Shown: positions 8,997-18,391, counted from the first letter of the stretch. The stretch is DNA of 64,000 bases from Nitrospinaceae bacterium (GCA_018669005.1 JABJAL010000086.1:1-64000); one strand, 5' to 3'. Notes: generated by a model from the letters alone, not told the origin. Made by a program: numbers and translations.

Positions 8997-9505
8997 ATAT
9001 TGAGACCCCCGTATATTCCTTTCGGAAAAAACTTACCCATGGACTTCCATTCGTAAAAAAACCGATCGGCCAGATAGTACATTATCCGCCCGGTGAGCGA
9101 AGGAACTGTTACATGCGATGAGGTTTCAATAAACAAAAAGGGAATGCGCAACAGCTTCCCCACCAGTGCGAATGGTACCGCAGGACCAGCGCCTGGGCTC
9201 ATAATCAGATCCGGCTTCTTTTCGCGAAGTATCCGCCATGCCTCCCAAAGATTCACGAAAAACCGCCAATCTCGCTCGGAGTGACAGATGAAAGTGGTCT
9301 TGCCTTCTAACTCCTTGGGCAGGATCGTGGGGGCATTCAAGACGAAAAAATGATCGTAGCGCTCGTAAACCTTCCTCAAAGCCCTGGCTTCGCCGAGATG
9401 CCCCCCGATGGAAGAGACGATGCATATCTTTGCTCTAATTTGGTTCTCCTCCATACCTCGCTGCGAATCAGCCATATGCCCCCCCTTGACAAGGTCTGCC
9501 ATCAA
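8993..9505 (-). CDS. Alg14/PssD-like membrane partner of a split glycosyltransferase
   Basis: 170 residues. KICIVSSIGGHLGEARALRKVYERYDHFFVLN is the acceptor-domain opening of Alg14/PssD proteins, and PDLIMSPGAGPAVPFALVGKLL followed by IPFLFIETSSH completes it. Alg14 anchors its Alg13 partner at the membrane and contributes the lipid-linked acceptor site. The start at 9505 overlaps the methyltransferase stop by 4 nt. An internal ATG at 9475 after a G-rich stretch is an alternative. The long hydrophobic N-terminal anchor of some Alg14 proteins is absent. Confidence 0.85.
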   Translation of the reverse strand: MMADLVKGGHMADSQRGMEENQIRAKICIVSSIGGHLGEARALRKVYERYDHFFVLNAPTILPKELEGKTTFICHSERDWRFFVNLWEAWRILREKKPDLIMSPGAGPAVPFALVGKLLRIPFLFIETSSHVTVPSLTGRIMYYLADRFFYEWKSMGKFFPKGIYGGLNI

Positions 9506-10474
9506 TCAGATACCGATTTATCCGCCTTGCTTGCAACCAAGTAGATGCAATCTCCGGACATCGGATCCTGTCCGTTCCTTTTCTCCCGCATGGTGGCAAA
9601 CCCTTCCCTGGCCGACGTAAAACCGTAGTCTAAAAACTCGACAGTCAAGGTTTGAAACATCCATACCGGAGGCGTGACGGTTTCGACATGAGAGACAGCC
9701 CATCCTTCGGATTCCATAAAACTCACCAGAGTTTCCGGGCTGAAGTGCCACAAGTGAAATGGCATGTGCCAGTTGATCCATGAATTTTTAAATGTATTCC
9801 TTAGTTGAGAATTAACGTTCGGACAACAAATAATGAGTTTTCCGTCCGGCACAAGAAGTCTGGAGAATTCCCGCAGAAATTTCTTCGGGTCCATCAGATG
9901 CTCAAGCACCTGAAAAAGCACGATGGCATCGAAAAAATTCATATTCTCAGGGGGAAAAGATTCAATCCCTCCCTGCACATCGAAACCAAGCAATTTCGCC
10001 TGTGCCGATGCCGCCATGGAAGGCTCCACCCCCATCATGTGACGTCTTCGATTCTTATTGAGGTAATTCATCATGTAACCTTCGCCACACCCGAAATCGA
10101 GGATCTCGCCCTCCGGCGGTATGTGCTTGTCAAAACGCTCCCTCATACACCAGCGCCAATAAAAATTTCTTTTTTTAATCCATCTGATGATATTGTTCTT
10201 TTTCCTGGGCCAGGAAAGTATCCCCATCATGTCACTCGAGCCCAGTATGGGAACGACAGATTCCTTTGCCCCATACCCTTCCCTGTACCAAGCTGATAAT
10301 TTATCCAGCTGGGGGGGGGTCGGACAGGAAGGAAAAACCGCAGGATTTACATGAAACGATATGATAGACGCCAGGGTATCCGAAACGATTATCCACATCC
10401 GTTATCACGGGCTCAAAATCCTTGCCGCCACAAAGGTAGCAGTCTTCCGTAGTCTTCCGTTTTATGTCCACCAT
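9502..10474 (-). CDS. Zinc-ribbon class I SAM methyltransferase, frameshifted in a G9/C9 tract
   Basis: The open frame 9502-10398 encodes a SAM methyltransferase: ILDFGCGEGYMMNYLN, MGVEPSMAASAQAK, FDAIVLFQVLEHLMDP. Its first ~25 residues do not fit the family, but the next frame upstream, from an ATG at 10474, encodes TTEDCYLCGGKDFEPV, VSCKSCGFSFLSDP, a CxxC...CxxC zinc ribbon typical of the N-terminus of these enzymes. The frames join at nine C's in the coding strand (plus-strand G9, 10311-10319); eight would give one ORF of about 324 codons. The span is 3n+1, consistent with one extra base. Probably a sugar methyltransferase for the glycan. Phase variation, decay or sequencing error are all possible. 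Confidence 0.82.
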
Positions 10475-10736
10475 GCGATCATTCCTATGCCAAGCAACTG
10501 TTCGATTCCATTTCGCCAGGGAAGCTCCCTAATTCCAACCTCCCGGCAAGACCCGATTCCAAGAAAATTGAGCGTCGGGAGAAGACAAATATCCGCCAGA
10601 AACCCGCCTTCTCCATGCTGTCCAGCCTAATGGCTCAACGTCTCCTGCTCGGGAATGATTTGGAATATACACTAAATTCACTGAAATACTTAGGGGAAAG
10701 AAACGGCCAAAAACTCTTAAACATAAAGATTCTGCA

Positions 10737-10758
10737 GCATACCGAGCATTCGGTATGC
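10737..10758. repeat. Perfect 9-bp stem, 4-nt loop hairpin
   Basis: GCATACCGA at 10737-10745 and TCGGTATGC at 10750-10758 are exact reverse complements around GCAT. No T-run follows on either strand, so it is not an ordinary terminator. It could be a protein-binding palindrome or part of a small mobile element. Confidence 0.6.
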
Positions 10759-10830
10759 CTCGGCCGAAGTGTTCAGGTTTGGCTCTTTTCCGGGAAATAC
10801 CGCCCCCGTCTTGCGCCTCACCGAGAAGCG

Positions 10831-10856
10831 GCCCCGCCCCTCAGCCCCGCCCCTCA
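10831..10856. repeat. Tandem 13-bp GC-rich direct repeat
   Basis: GCCCCGCCCCTCA occurs twice head to tail (10831-10843, 10844-10856). It abuts the large hairpin that follows and contrasts in composition with the surrounding moderate-GC DNA. Confidence 0.7.
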
Positions 10857-10900
10857 GCGCAGGCTCCGTTCGCCCTCCGGGCTCCCGGAGCCTGCGCTGA
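10854..10900. repeat. Large nested hairpin (15-bp perfect outer stem)
   Basis: TCAGCGCAGGCTCCG (10854-10868) pairs perfectly with CGGAGCCTGCGCTGA (10886-10900). Inside the 17-nt loop, GCCC (10872-10875) can pair with GGGC (10879-10882). No U-tract follows. Such long GC-rich palindromes are typical of REP/MITE-like repeats or of transposon ends. Confidence 0.7.
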
Positions 10901-10923
10901 CCCTCTCCTCATGCTCGTTCATG

Positions 10924-10968
10924 TGGACACCTCCTTTGAGCGGGAATCTACCCGCTATTCGGTGTCCA
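10924..10968. repeat. Nested inverted repeat resembling an insertion-sequence terminus
   Basis: TGGACACC (10924-10931) is the reverse complement of GGTGTCCA (10961-10968). Within it AGCGGG (10939-10944) pairs with CCCGCT (10951-10956). On the minus strand the element reads as two nested hairpins directly followed by a Shine-Dalgarno and a start codon, a layout seen at the 5' ends of some IS elements. The rest of any such element is missing. Confidence 0.5.
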
Positions 10969-11269
10969 ACAAAACTCTGGAGCGGAGGAGGATATAGCTG
11001 AGAAGCAGTCCCCCGTTCCAACCCTGTAGTACCGTCCAATCCCACAACTGCTAATGGTTCGTTATAGTTGAGATTAAACCGACTTAGGCTGTACTGTGAG
11101 TAAAATGGCTTTTACTAGATATCACATTGGACCTATGGTCTTAGAAGATTCACAAAAACTGCTATAGTTTAAAAAGGAAGTAGGCTTGGGATGTCAATTT
11201 GAAGTGGAATATGACTATATAATAGAAGAATTTCCAGAGTTTTCCGCCTGAAAAACAGCGAGCGAATTT

Positions 11270-12346
11270 ATGCCTCCCCAGGTTTCTGTATGCATCCCGG
11301 CCTATAACTACGGGCACTACCTTCCTGAGGCGATCGAAAGCGTCCTGGCTCAGACCTTCACGGATTGGGAACTAATCATTTGCGACGATCAATCGGTCGA
11401 CGACACCGAAACCATCTGCAGAGAATATTCCGACAAAGACCCTCGAATTCGCTACTTCAAAAACGAAACCCGGCTAGGAATGTTCGAGAATTTCAACCGG
11501 ACTATCGACCATGCACAGGCACCTTTCGTTAAATTTCTATGCGCTGACGATTGGCTTCATCCCGATTGTCTTGAGGTTTGCATCAATTTAGCGGAAACGT
11601 TTCCAACAGCATCCATGATTCAATCCGCATGCGTTGACGTCAACTCTGCCGGAATTCCTATTTCAAACGTTTCCGAAACGTGCTTTCCCAAAAAAATTTA
11701 CAAGGGCGCGACCTTAATTCAGAGACAACTGCTTGGATTCAAAGGGATCGGCGGAAACTCGTCTTTTTTTATAAGGAAAAAATCTCTGCTCGAAATCGGA
11801 AAATATACCTCTCGCTTTCGGTATGCAGCAGATACTTTCCTTGGGTTGCAATTATGTCAAGTCGGGGACTTCGTGGCGACAAACCAACTTTTATTTTTCG
11901 GACGAATGCATGGAGAAGAAAGGCTTTACACGGAAGATTTAAAGGGAAGTGAAATTTCTCATCGCTCGGAAGAAAATATGGCTCCATTAATTGACTGGAT
12001 TAGTATTCCACGAATTATTTTCAAATCATCGCCTCTATTTGGAAATAATTGGGCATGCATGATGATTGGAATTGGCAGAGTTGGAGCGGATTATTTTTTA
12101 GTGGCCATTCTCAGGATTCTTCAGGGAAATGTTAAAATCGGAGCTATGTACATCAAGGAAATTTTTCGCCATGGGAAACCCTGGTGGCCTATCTTAGCTG
12201 CGCTCCCGTGGCGTCTCATTTATCTACTTTGGAAGCGAATTAATCGTAAGTTCCAAAAAATTCAACAAACCGAAGTTTGGAGACCACCGGGATTTCAAAT
12301 CACCCAGAATGAGAAAACACATAAAGACTCAACCCAAATGCCATGA
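11270..12346 (+). CDS. GT2-family glycosyltransferase
   Basis: 358 residues. QVSVCIPAYNYGHYLPEAIESVL opens the GT-A fold and ELIICDDQSVDDT carries the first acidic motif. FVKFLCADDWLHPDCLE is the metal/nucleotide-binding ADDW element. Residues about 270-330 are hydrophobic/amphipathic and may associate with the membrane. It should transfer a sugar from a nucleotide donor to the growing lipid-linked repeat unit. It is the first gene of the plus-strand series 11270-18334. Donor and linkage cannot be read from sequence. Confidence 0.88.
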   Translation: MPPQVSVCIPAYNYGHYLPEAIESVLAQTFTDWELIICDDQSVDDTETICREYSDKDPRIRYFKNETRLGMFENFNRTIDHAQAPFVKFLCADDWLHPDCLEVCINLAETFPTASMIQSACVDVNSAGIPISNVSETCFPKKIYKGATLIQRQLLGFKGIGGNSSFFIRKKSLLEIGKYTSRFRYAADTFLGLQLCQVGDFVATNQLLFFGRMHGEERLYTEDLKGSEISHRSEENMAPLIDWISIPRIIFKSSPLFGNNWACMMIGIGRVGADYFLVAILRILQGNVKIGAMYIKEIFRHGKPWWPILAALPWRLIYLLWKRINRKFQKIQQTEVWRPPGFQITQNEKTHKDSTQMP

Positions 12347-12433
12347 ACCAGCTCATCCATTTCCCCTGAATTCTATAAATGTTGCAAGGGCGGCTAGGGG
12401 CACACCACTCAAACAACATGGAAGGGCAAAAAG

Positions 12434-13192
12434 ATGAGAATAACCCGTTTGATAAGATCAATATTACAGCCGATATTCCAGAAGACAAGGTTGGATATGC
12501 GCGCCTTGCAGTGGAGGCTCGAGGCACTTGGAGTCAGACATGCCATGCTTAGCGCCGTCCTTTCACAAGATGATTCTCCTCACGGGCCAAACGAAAGATT
12601 ATTGGATCTGGCCGAATCCATTATAACTCGGGCAAGAAATATAGAGCTGTCCCTTCTTGCGGACCGGGGAGCGCCGCCTATCGTTCATGTGTGGCCCGGC
12701 GAACACTACCGGGTTCTTGCCGCTCTCATCGAGGAAGTGAAACCCAGGTCCGTGGTCGAAATCGGAACATTTAAGGGCACCGGCTCGCTGGCAATGCTCC
12801 AGGGCATTCCGGACGGCGGGAAATTGACCACTGTGGATATTCTTCCCTGGGACCAGATTCCGGAAACTTTAATCAAAGAAAGTGATTTTTGGGATGGAAG
12901 GTTCGAGCAAATCCTATGCGATTTCGGGGAGCCAAAAATAACCCGAAAGCATGCGGACTTATTGCGCGGCGCCGAAATCATTTTCATCGACGCCTCCAAA
13001 GACGGCGTGTTCGAAAAGAATCTCATCGACAATTTTTCAGCAATTGATATGACACCAGGCACGCTGTTAATCTTCGATGATATTCGCCAGTGGGAAATGC
13101 TCGATATATGGCGGGGCATCCAGCACCCGAAACTGGACATCACCAGCTTCGGGCATTTTTCGGGAACGGGGATAGTGGAATGGAGCGGATAA
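12434..13192 (+). CDS. CmcI/cephalosporin-hydroxylase-like SAM methyltransferase
   Basis: 252 residues. SVVEIGTFKGTGSLAMLQ is a SAM-binding motif I, LTTVDILPW is motif II, and AEIIFIDASKDGVFEKNLID with TPGTLLIFDDIRQWEM carries the acidic metal-binding positions of CmcI-type methyltransferases. Relatives O-methylate small molecules or sugars. It sits 87 nt after the GT2 gene, after GGAAGGG-like pairing bases and an ATG. Likely a glycan- or sugar-modifying O-methyltransferase. Confidence 0.75.
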   Translation: MRITRLIRSILQPIFQKTRLDMRALQWRLEALGVRHAMLSAVLSQDDSPHGPNERLLDLAESIITRARNIELSLLADRGAPPIVHVWPGEHYRVLAALIEEVKPRSVVEIGTFKGTGSLAMLQGIPDGGKLTTVDILPWDQIPETLIKESDFWDGRFEQILCDFGEPKITRKHADLLRGAEIIFIDASKDGVFEKNLIDNFSAIDMTPGTLLIFDDIRQWEMLDIWRGIQHPKLDITSFGHFSGTGIVEWSG

Positions 13193-13268
13193 CCGCGAAT
13201 GAGCCGCAAATTGACCACTGCCCGAGTCAGCTCACCTACCTCTTTATGCTAAAGGCGCAGTCAGAAAA

Positions 13269-14021
13269 ATGATTCTCAACCCGCAACGATTTAACGTCTC
13301 CACTTTTTTCGGGAAGTTTTTACGCCTTCCCCTCCACTTGATTCCCAAATCCTTCGTAATGCCCATCCTTCAAGGACCCGCCCGGGGGATGAAATGGACC
13401 ACAGGAAGCGCCAAGCACGGGTGTTGGCTGGGAGCCTATGAAACCGAAAAAGTCCAGGCCATAGCGAAATGGGTGAAACCGGATATGACGGTGTATGATA
13501 TCGGCGCTCAGGCGGGATACTACTCTTGTATCTTTTCCCGGCTGGCCCACCGGGGGAAGATTTTTTCATTTGAACCACTTCCGGAAAACATCATATCCAT
13601 TCTCCGTCATATTCGAATGAACAAACTCTCCAACGTACAGGTTGTGCATACTGCCCTCGCCGGGGAAAGCGGCATATCCGGCTTTTCTGTGGAAGGCGAA
13701 AAACACCGGAACATTTTAATCCCCACCGAGAACGCCCCATTGCTGATCCCGACCATCAGCCTTGACGATGCTGTCGAAATTCACCAATTTCCCTTGCCCG
13801 ATTTTTTGAAAATCGATGTAGAAGGAGCTGAGAATCAAGTTCTCCAGGGCGCTCAACGTACGATTGAAAAAGTCCACCCAACTATATTCCTTGCGCTCCA
13901 CGGCGAGGATCAAAAAAACCAATGCTTTCAATTTTTGCAGATGAATAATTACGCCTTATACGACTTGGAAGACCGGGAATTAACAGCCCCCGGAGAGACT
14001 GATGAAATCCGCGCCACATAA
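13269..14021 (+). CDS. FkbM-family methyltransferase
   Basis: 250 residues. MTVYDIGAQAGYYSCIFSRL is SAM motif I, KIFSFEPLPENIISILRHI is the FkbM glutamate-proline element, and DFLKIDVEGAENQVLQGA is the family hallmark (KIDVEGxE). FkbM enzymes O-methylate sugars or polyketides. Together with the genes at 15553 and 50886 it is one of three FkbM proteins in the locus, arguing for a multiply methylated glycan. Confidence 0.88.
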   Translation: MILNPQRFNVSTFFGKFLRLPLHLIPKSFVMPILQGPARGMKWTTGSAKHGCWLGAYETEKVQAIAKWVKPDMTVYDIGAQAGYYSCIFSRLAHRGKIFSFEPLPENIISILRHIRMNKLSNVQVVHTALAGESGISGFSVEGEKHRNILIPTENAPLLIPTISLDDAVEIHQFPLPDFLKIDVEGAENQVLQGAQRTIEKVHPTIFLALHGEDQKNQCFQFLQMNNYALYDLEDRELTAPGETDEIRAT

Positions 14022-14237
14022 GAGAAATAAAGGATCTCGCCCCTTCCGATGATTCCATCAAAATCAACGGGCAAACAATCCCTTCCCACGAACAGCTAGC
14101 CTTCATCCCTTGTTATTCAATTTCGGATATAGTGCGGTAATATAGCAAGGTGCTACAGGACATTCTCTAAGCACTCATTGTTTGGGGCTCTCACTTCACT
14201 CCCCATTTATAATTTTGACCACCCGAGGACATCTCGA

Positions 14238-15413
14238 TTGCGCGTACTTCACCTCACCTCAGGCTTGAGCCCCCGCCTCGGCGGACCATCCGTTCTTGTC
14301 CCCGAGATATGCAAATCATTGCAGAATGAAAATGTGGAAGTGGTTCTTATATCGACCGACGCGGACGTTTCAGGAAACCTAAACGTACCGCTCAACCAAC
14401 CCGTGGAGACATCCGGGGTCCGGACATACTATTTCCATACACCTTTTTTGAAAAAGTATGCATTTTCTTTCCAGCTTAACACCTGGCTAAAAAACAATGT
14501 CCAACTCTATGATCTCGTTCACATTCATCAATTTTTCTCGTATGTAACCATACCCGCAGTCCACTGGGCCCGGAGGTACGGCAAACCTTATATAATCAGG
14601 CCGGCCGGACAGTTGAACTCACACCACATCCGGAAGAATCTTTACGTCAAACAATTATTCTTATTGATGGTAGGGAACAAAATCCTGAAAAATGCGGATT
14701 TCATTCACCTGACTTCTAACGCCGAACTGAATGAGTTCCATATTTTAAAACTCCCCGGAACGCCGCGCCTTCTTTCGCCCGGCCTGGATTTCAGCAATGG
14801 TGGCGGCGAGCCCAACCCCGAAATATTCTATAAAAACCATCCGGAGCTTCGTAGCAATAAAATCATTCTATTCCTCTCCAGGCTTCACCCAGTCAAGGGC
14901 CTCGATCTGCTCTTCCCTTCATTCAAGCAAATTCTGAAAAAAGAAAATAACGTTTCCCTGGTAATCGCCGGGGAACCCGAGAAGGGCTACGAAAAAGATA
15001 TACAGAATCTACTTAAATCGAACGGACTGGAAAACAAAGTCATCTTCCCTGGTTTCGTCGAGGGAGCAGAAAAAAGCGGCCTTTATTCCATTGCCGATAT
15101 TTTTGTTCTCCCCTCATACGGGGACAATTTCGGCGTTGCCGCCTACGAGGCCATGGAAAAGGGACTTCCCGTGCTTATCACCGATCGTGTCGGGGTGGCC
15201 CCTCAGGTCGAGCAATACGGCGCAGGCTTGGTTACCGGATGCGATTCCGGAGAGATTTCCGATGCCCTGCTCACCCTTCTGGGCGACAAGGAACTCCGAG
15301 AAAAGATGGGAAAACAAGGGGCAAAACTGGCAAGAGATGAATTTTCGTGGGAAAAATCATCCCGGGAACTGATCAAGTCGTACGACATGATTCTTTCCTC
15401 AGAATCCCAATAG
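14238..15413 (+). CDS. GT4-family glycosyltransferase
   Basis: About 391 residues. LRVLHLTSGLSPRLGGPSVLVPEI is the acceptor-domain opening (Gly-rich GGPS), LVHIHQFFSYV, IILFLSRLHPVKGLDLL is the donor-domain start, and SYGDNFGVAAYEAMEKGLPVL contains the E-x7-E motif. The longest frame begins at a TTG at 14178. I prefer the TTG at 14238, which follows GAGGA at a workable distance and matches where the family begins. No ATG is available. A retaining transferase for the repeat unit is expected. Confidence 0.87.
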   Translation: MRVLHLTSGLSPRLGGPSVLVPEICKSLQNENVEVVLISTDADVSGNLNVPLNQPVETSGVRTYYFHTPFLKKYAFSFQLNTWLKNNVQLYDLVHIHQFFSYVTIPAVHWARRYGKPYIIRPAGQLNSHHIRKNLYVKQLFLLMVGNKILKNADFIHLTSNAELNEFHILKLPGTPRLLSPGLDFSNGGGEPNPEIFYKNHPELRSNKIILFLSRLHPVKGLDLLFPSFKQILKKENNVSLVIAGEPEKGYEKDIQNLLKSNGLENKVIFPGFVEGAEKSGLYSIADIFVLPSYGDNFGVAAYEAMEKGLPVLITDRVGVAPQVEQYGAGLVTGCDSGEISDALLTLLGDKELREKMGKQGAKLARDEFSWEKSSRELIKSYDMILSSESQ

Positions 15414-15552
15414 TTCCGCCTTCCCTTTTACCTTGCCGGAATACCTTGGCAGTGCAATAATGGAATTTTGGTGCCCTGCCGTTGAACTCAAACCACAATG
15501 ATGGAAATATGCCCATTCTAAGAGGCCGATTTAAAGTGTACTTTCCTTACAA

Positions 15553-16422
15553 GTGGTTTCTAATAACGTGATTGAAAATATAAAAAGCCTTCTTTACAAG
15601 AGCCATCTCAGAAATATCCTCCGGTTATTGGGTTTAGGCCGTATGATAATGCTGGTTTCAGAATTTCGGTTGGCGGCTTTCAAGTGGACATCCCGGAATC
15701 GCCCCGCCAAAGGGACCGAAAGAGTTCACATCAACGACACTTATCTTGATTTTTGCCACACATCTCACTTTGAACTTTTTCGCCTGAATCACATCGGGGG
15801 CGAGCAAAAACTCATCCAGCTACTCCTCGACAATACCCGAAGCGGGGATGTGGTATTCGATATCGGAGCTAACATCGGCATGTATTCCCTATTCCTGGCT
15901 AAAAAGGTCGGAATCGGGGGACAAGTCATTTCCTTTGAGCCCGAAAAAAACTCCCGAGCCAGGCTACTTGTAAACATTAAACTTAACGCCATCGAGAATA
16001 TGAGGGTATTGGAAACGGCGCTCGGCGAAACCGCGAGCGAGGGAGTCATGGATTTTTCAGATGAGGCAGGCTCAGGCGTTCACCGAATTTTAGGAAATGA
16101 CGAGGGTGAATCTCCCTCCCACCAACAAACTATTTCAGTTGCCCCGGGGGATACGGTTATTCACGAACACTCCCTTCCCGCGCCTAATGTTTTGAAAATT
16201 GACGTAGAGGGAATGGAATACGATGTATTGAAGGGTATTACCCAGACCCTGAAACATCCCGATTGCCGTTTTATTTTACTTGAAATTCATTTTTCCTTGC
16301 ACGCCAAATTGGGCCGCGATAATGTCCCGCGCCAAATTGAAAATCTATTATCCAACAGCGGGTTTACGTATTTGGAATGGGCTGATACTTCTCACCTGAT
16401 AGGCAGAAAAAAATCATTATGA
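15553..16422 (+). CDS. FkbM-family methyltransferase
   Basis: 289 residues. GDVVFDIGANIGMYSLFLAKK is motif I, QVISFEPEKNSRARLLVNI follows, and NVLKIDVEGMEYDVLKGI is the FkbM signature. The GTG start at 15553 is used because no in-frame ATG precedes the domain. The final codons overlap the start of the DUF362 gene by 4 nt (ATGA), so the two are translationally coupled. Confidence 0.87.
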   Translation: MVSNNVIENIKSLLYKSHLRNILRLLGLGRMIMLVSEFRLAAFKWTSRNRPAKGTERVHINDTYLDFCHTSHFELFRLNHIGGEQKLIQLLLDNTRSGDVVFDIGANIGMYSLFLAKKVGIGGQVISFEPEKNSRARLLVNIKLNAIENMRVLETALGETASEGVMDFSDEAGSGVHRILGNDEGESPSHQQTISVAPGDTVIHEHSLPAPNVLKIDVEGMEYDVLKGITQTLKHPDCRFILLEIHFSLHAKLGRDNVPRQIENLLSNSGFTYLEWADTSHLIGRKKSL

Positions 16423-17300
16423 ATTCCAGCCGCGACGTATACGCATACAAAATATTAGGCGAAGACCGTCTGAACTGTATGAGACGTCTTGTGGGCTCTC
16501 TCGGTTTCCCAAAATCCGCCAATTCCATCGGGATTAAGTTAAACCTTTGCGATTACAGGAAGCCGGAAACTGGTGCTGTCTCCCATCCCCAGGTTGTTGG
16601 GGCTCTGCTCCATGTCCTTCGGGACCACTACCCCGATGCGAAAATCGATCTTCTCGAAGGCGACTCCTGCGATACGATTTGCCGGATGATGTACGGATTC
16701 TTGGGCATGGACGAGGTGGCGCGCAAATACAACACCAATTGTATAAGCCTCGCCGATTGCGAGTGGGCTTCTGTTCCAATCAGTGGAGGTACGGTTCCTG
16801 AAATCGAGGTTCCTACCCTCATGAAGGAATACGATCTTCTGATCAACCACCCGAAACTGAAGACCCATGGAAAAACGAAAATGACTGCTAGCCTTAAAAA
16901 CCTGTTCGGTTGCTACCGCCCCAAGGACAAACGCCCGTACCACAGGGATTTGAGCGGAGCGATCGTAGACATCAACAAGGCGATTTTTCCGCACTTTTCG
17001 GTAATAGACGCTGATCTTTGTGTCGAGGGAAACCGCGGTCCAGCTCAGGGCTTTCCCAAAAAAGTTGGTCTTTTCATCGGGGGAAAAGACCCCGTGGCAA
17101 CAGACGCATTTTGCGCCACCCTGATGGGATTTCGCCCCTCCATGATCAAACATATCAAGCTCGCTCAAAGAGAATCCCTGGGGCAGATGAATTTCAACCT
17201 ATGCGGGGACTTGAACACAGCGGATCTTCCGCAATACAAATTTAAATTCAGCACCGCAAATTTTCTCATGATGGAAGTCGCCAGAAAGACGCTCGCATGA
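16419..17300 (+). CDS. DUF362-domain protein
   Basis: 293 residues spanning a DUF362 domain: SIGIKLNLCDYRKPETGAVSHPQVVGALL, IDLLEGDSCD, YDLLINHPKLKTHGKTKMTASLKNLFG and FSVIDADLCVEGNRGPAQG. Many DUF362 proteins carry ferredoxin-type Cys clusters; I see no CxxCxxC here, so this is the cluster-free form. Biochemical function is not established. It overlaps both neighbours by 4 nt (FkbM upstream, Gfo/Idh downstream), so it probably works in the same step series, perhaps on a sugar intermediate. Confidence 0.8.
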   Translation: MNSSRDVYAYKILGEDRLNCMRRLVGSLGFPKSANSIGIKLNLCDYRKPETGAVSHPQVVGALLHVLRDHYPDAKIDLLEGDSCDTICRMMYGFLGMDEVARKYNTNCISLADCEWASVPISGGTVPEIEVPTLMKEYDLLINHPKLKTHGKTKMTASLKNLFGCYRPKDKRPYHRDLSGAIVDINKAIFPHFSVIDADLCVEGNRGPAQGFPKKVGLFIGGKDPVATDAFCATLMGFRPSMIKHIKLAQRESLGQMNFNLCGDLNTADLPQYKFKFSTANFLMMEVARKTLA

Positions 17301-18334
17301 TCCGGTGTGGAATAATTGGATGCGGAGGGGTCTTTCGGGACATGTATGTCCCCGCCATTGGTGGCATTCCGGAACTTCAGCTCGTTTCTGTTTGCGATAC
17401 GGATATCGACAAGCTCCGCCCACAGGAAATGATTGGCGGAATTCAAACCCTCCACACCGATGTCGATGAGTTTCTGGAGGGCGGGCAGGACCTTGATTTT
17501 GTGATCGTCACCACACCGGTATTCACACATTACGAAATCGGGAAAAAAGTCATCTTGGCAGGAAAAAATGTCCTGATTGAAAAACCTCTCTCGCTCTACT
17601 ACGAACAATCAGCCGAACTTGAAGCGCTCGCCAAAGAATACGGCGTCAAGGTTTGCGTCGGCCAGACATGGCGGTATCGAGAACCGATTCTTCGGGCCAT
17701 TCAGGCGATGGAAGACGGATTACTGGGAGAGGTGTATCAAACAAAAATCGTCCATCACATCGGCTCACTGCTTCATGTATCTCTTCCGCCCTGGGCATGG
17801 GAGGAGCGAAAATACAGGACCCTTCTGTATGAACACGCAATCCATCTACTGGACTTTCAGGTCTTATTTGGCGGCCCCGTTCGATCCGTTGGCGATGTCA
17901 GATTCACCAAAGAGCCGGAACTCGGAGTGACCTCAAAAATTTCCGCGCTGGCGGAACACACCTCGGGTGCTATCAGCTTTATCGATATTCAAGGGTTTTC
18001 CTCCACCAAATTCACGACCCTCGAAATTTTTGGCACCGCCAGTGATATCTCCATCAAATTTTTTCCGCACTCCTACCGGATATACTGCGGAAGGCTAAAC
18101 CCCTTAGATGAATTGCTTACCGAGGGAAAACGCCTGGTGGATTTCGTATCGGGAAGGCTGAAGGATAAACTCATCAAGAACCGCGTACCCGCCAAGGCGC
18201 AGCCGCACCTTCTATTACTGAAGGATTTCATCCGCTCTATCGAATCCGGCACGACGCCGTCGCCTGTCTCCATTGAAGACGTTATGCTCACGATGCATTT
18301 TTTAGATTTGCTGGGAGAACAAGTATACCGATAA
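17297..18334 (+). CDS. Gfo/Idh/MocA-family sugar dehydrogenase
   Basis: 345 residues. MIRCGIIGCGGVFRDMYVPAI is the NAD(P)-binding GxGxxx opening and NVLIEKPLSL the EKP motif with the catalytic Lys. The C-terminal half holds RTLLYEHAIHLLDFQVLFGG with the H..D pair common in the family. Members oxidise or reduce sugars, often at C3 of nucleotide sugars. It overlaps the DUF362 gene by 4 nt and ends the plus-strand run, facing a minus-strand gene 57 nt away. Confidence 0.85.
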   Translation: MIRCGIIGCGGVFRDMYVPAIGGIPELQLVSVCDTDIDKLRPQEMIGGIQTLHTDVDEFLEGGQDLDFVIVTTPVFTHYEIGKKVILAGKNVLIEKPLSLYYEQSAELEALAKEYGVKVCVGQTWRYREPILRAIQAMEDGLLGEVYQTKIVHHIGSLLHVSLPPWAWEERKYRTLLYEHAIHLLDFQVLFGGPVRSVGDVRFTKEPELGVTSKISALAEHTSGAISFIDIQGFSSTKFTTLEIFGTASDISIKFFPHSYRIYCGRLNPLDELLTEGKRLVDFVSGRLKDKLIKNRVPAKAQPHLLLLKDFIRSIESGTTPSPVSIEDVMLTMHFLDLLGEQVYR

Positions 18335-18391
18335 TGGCTTCCTGGCTGAATTCACCAGGAGGGTGTACTGGGATTTTCCACTCATTCAAAA

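Larger units (their letters stand above)
10475..11269. other. 795-bp intergenic region with hairpins and a possible IS end
   Basis: No intact gene was recognised between the divergent methyltransferase (-) and GT2 gene (+). The middle (10737-10968) is packed with inverted and direct repeats, listed separately. On the minus strand AAAGGAGG precedes an ATG at 10923 with good spacing, but that frame closes after 22 codons, which suggests the truncated start of an insertion-sequence gene. The last 200 bp are AT-rich and probably hold the promoter of the 11270 gene; I could not fix a single -35/-10 pair. Confidence 0.5.
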
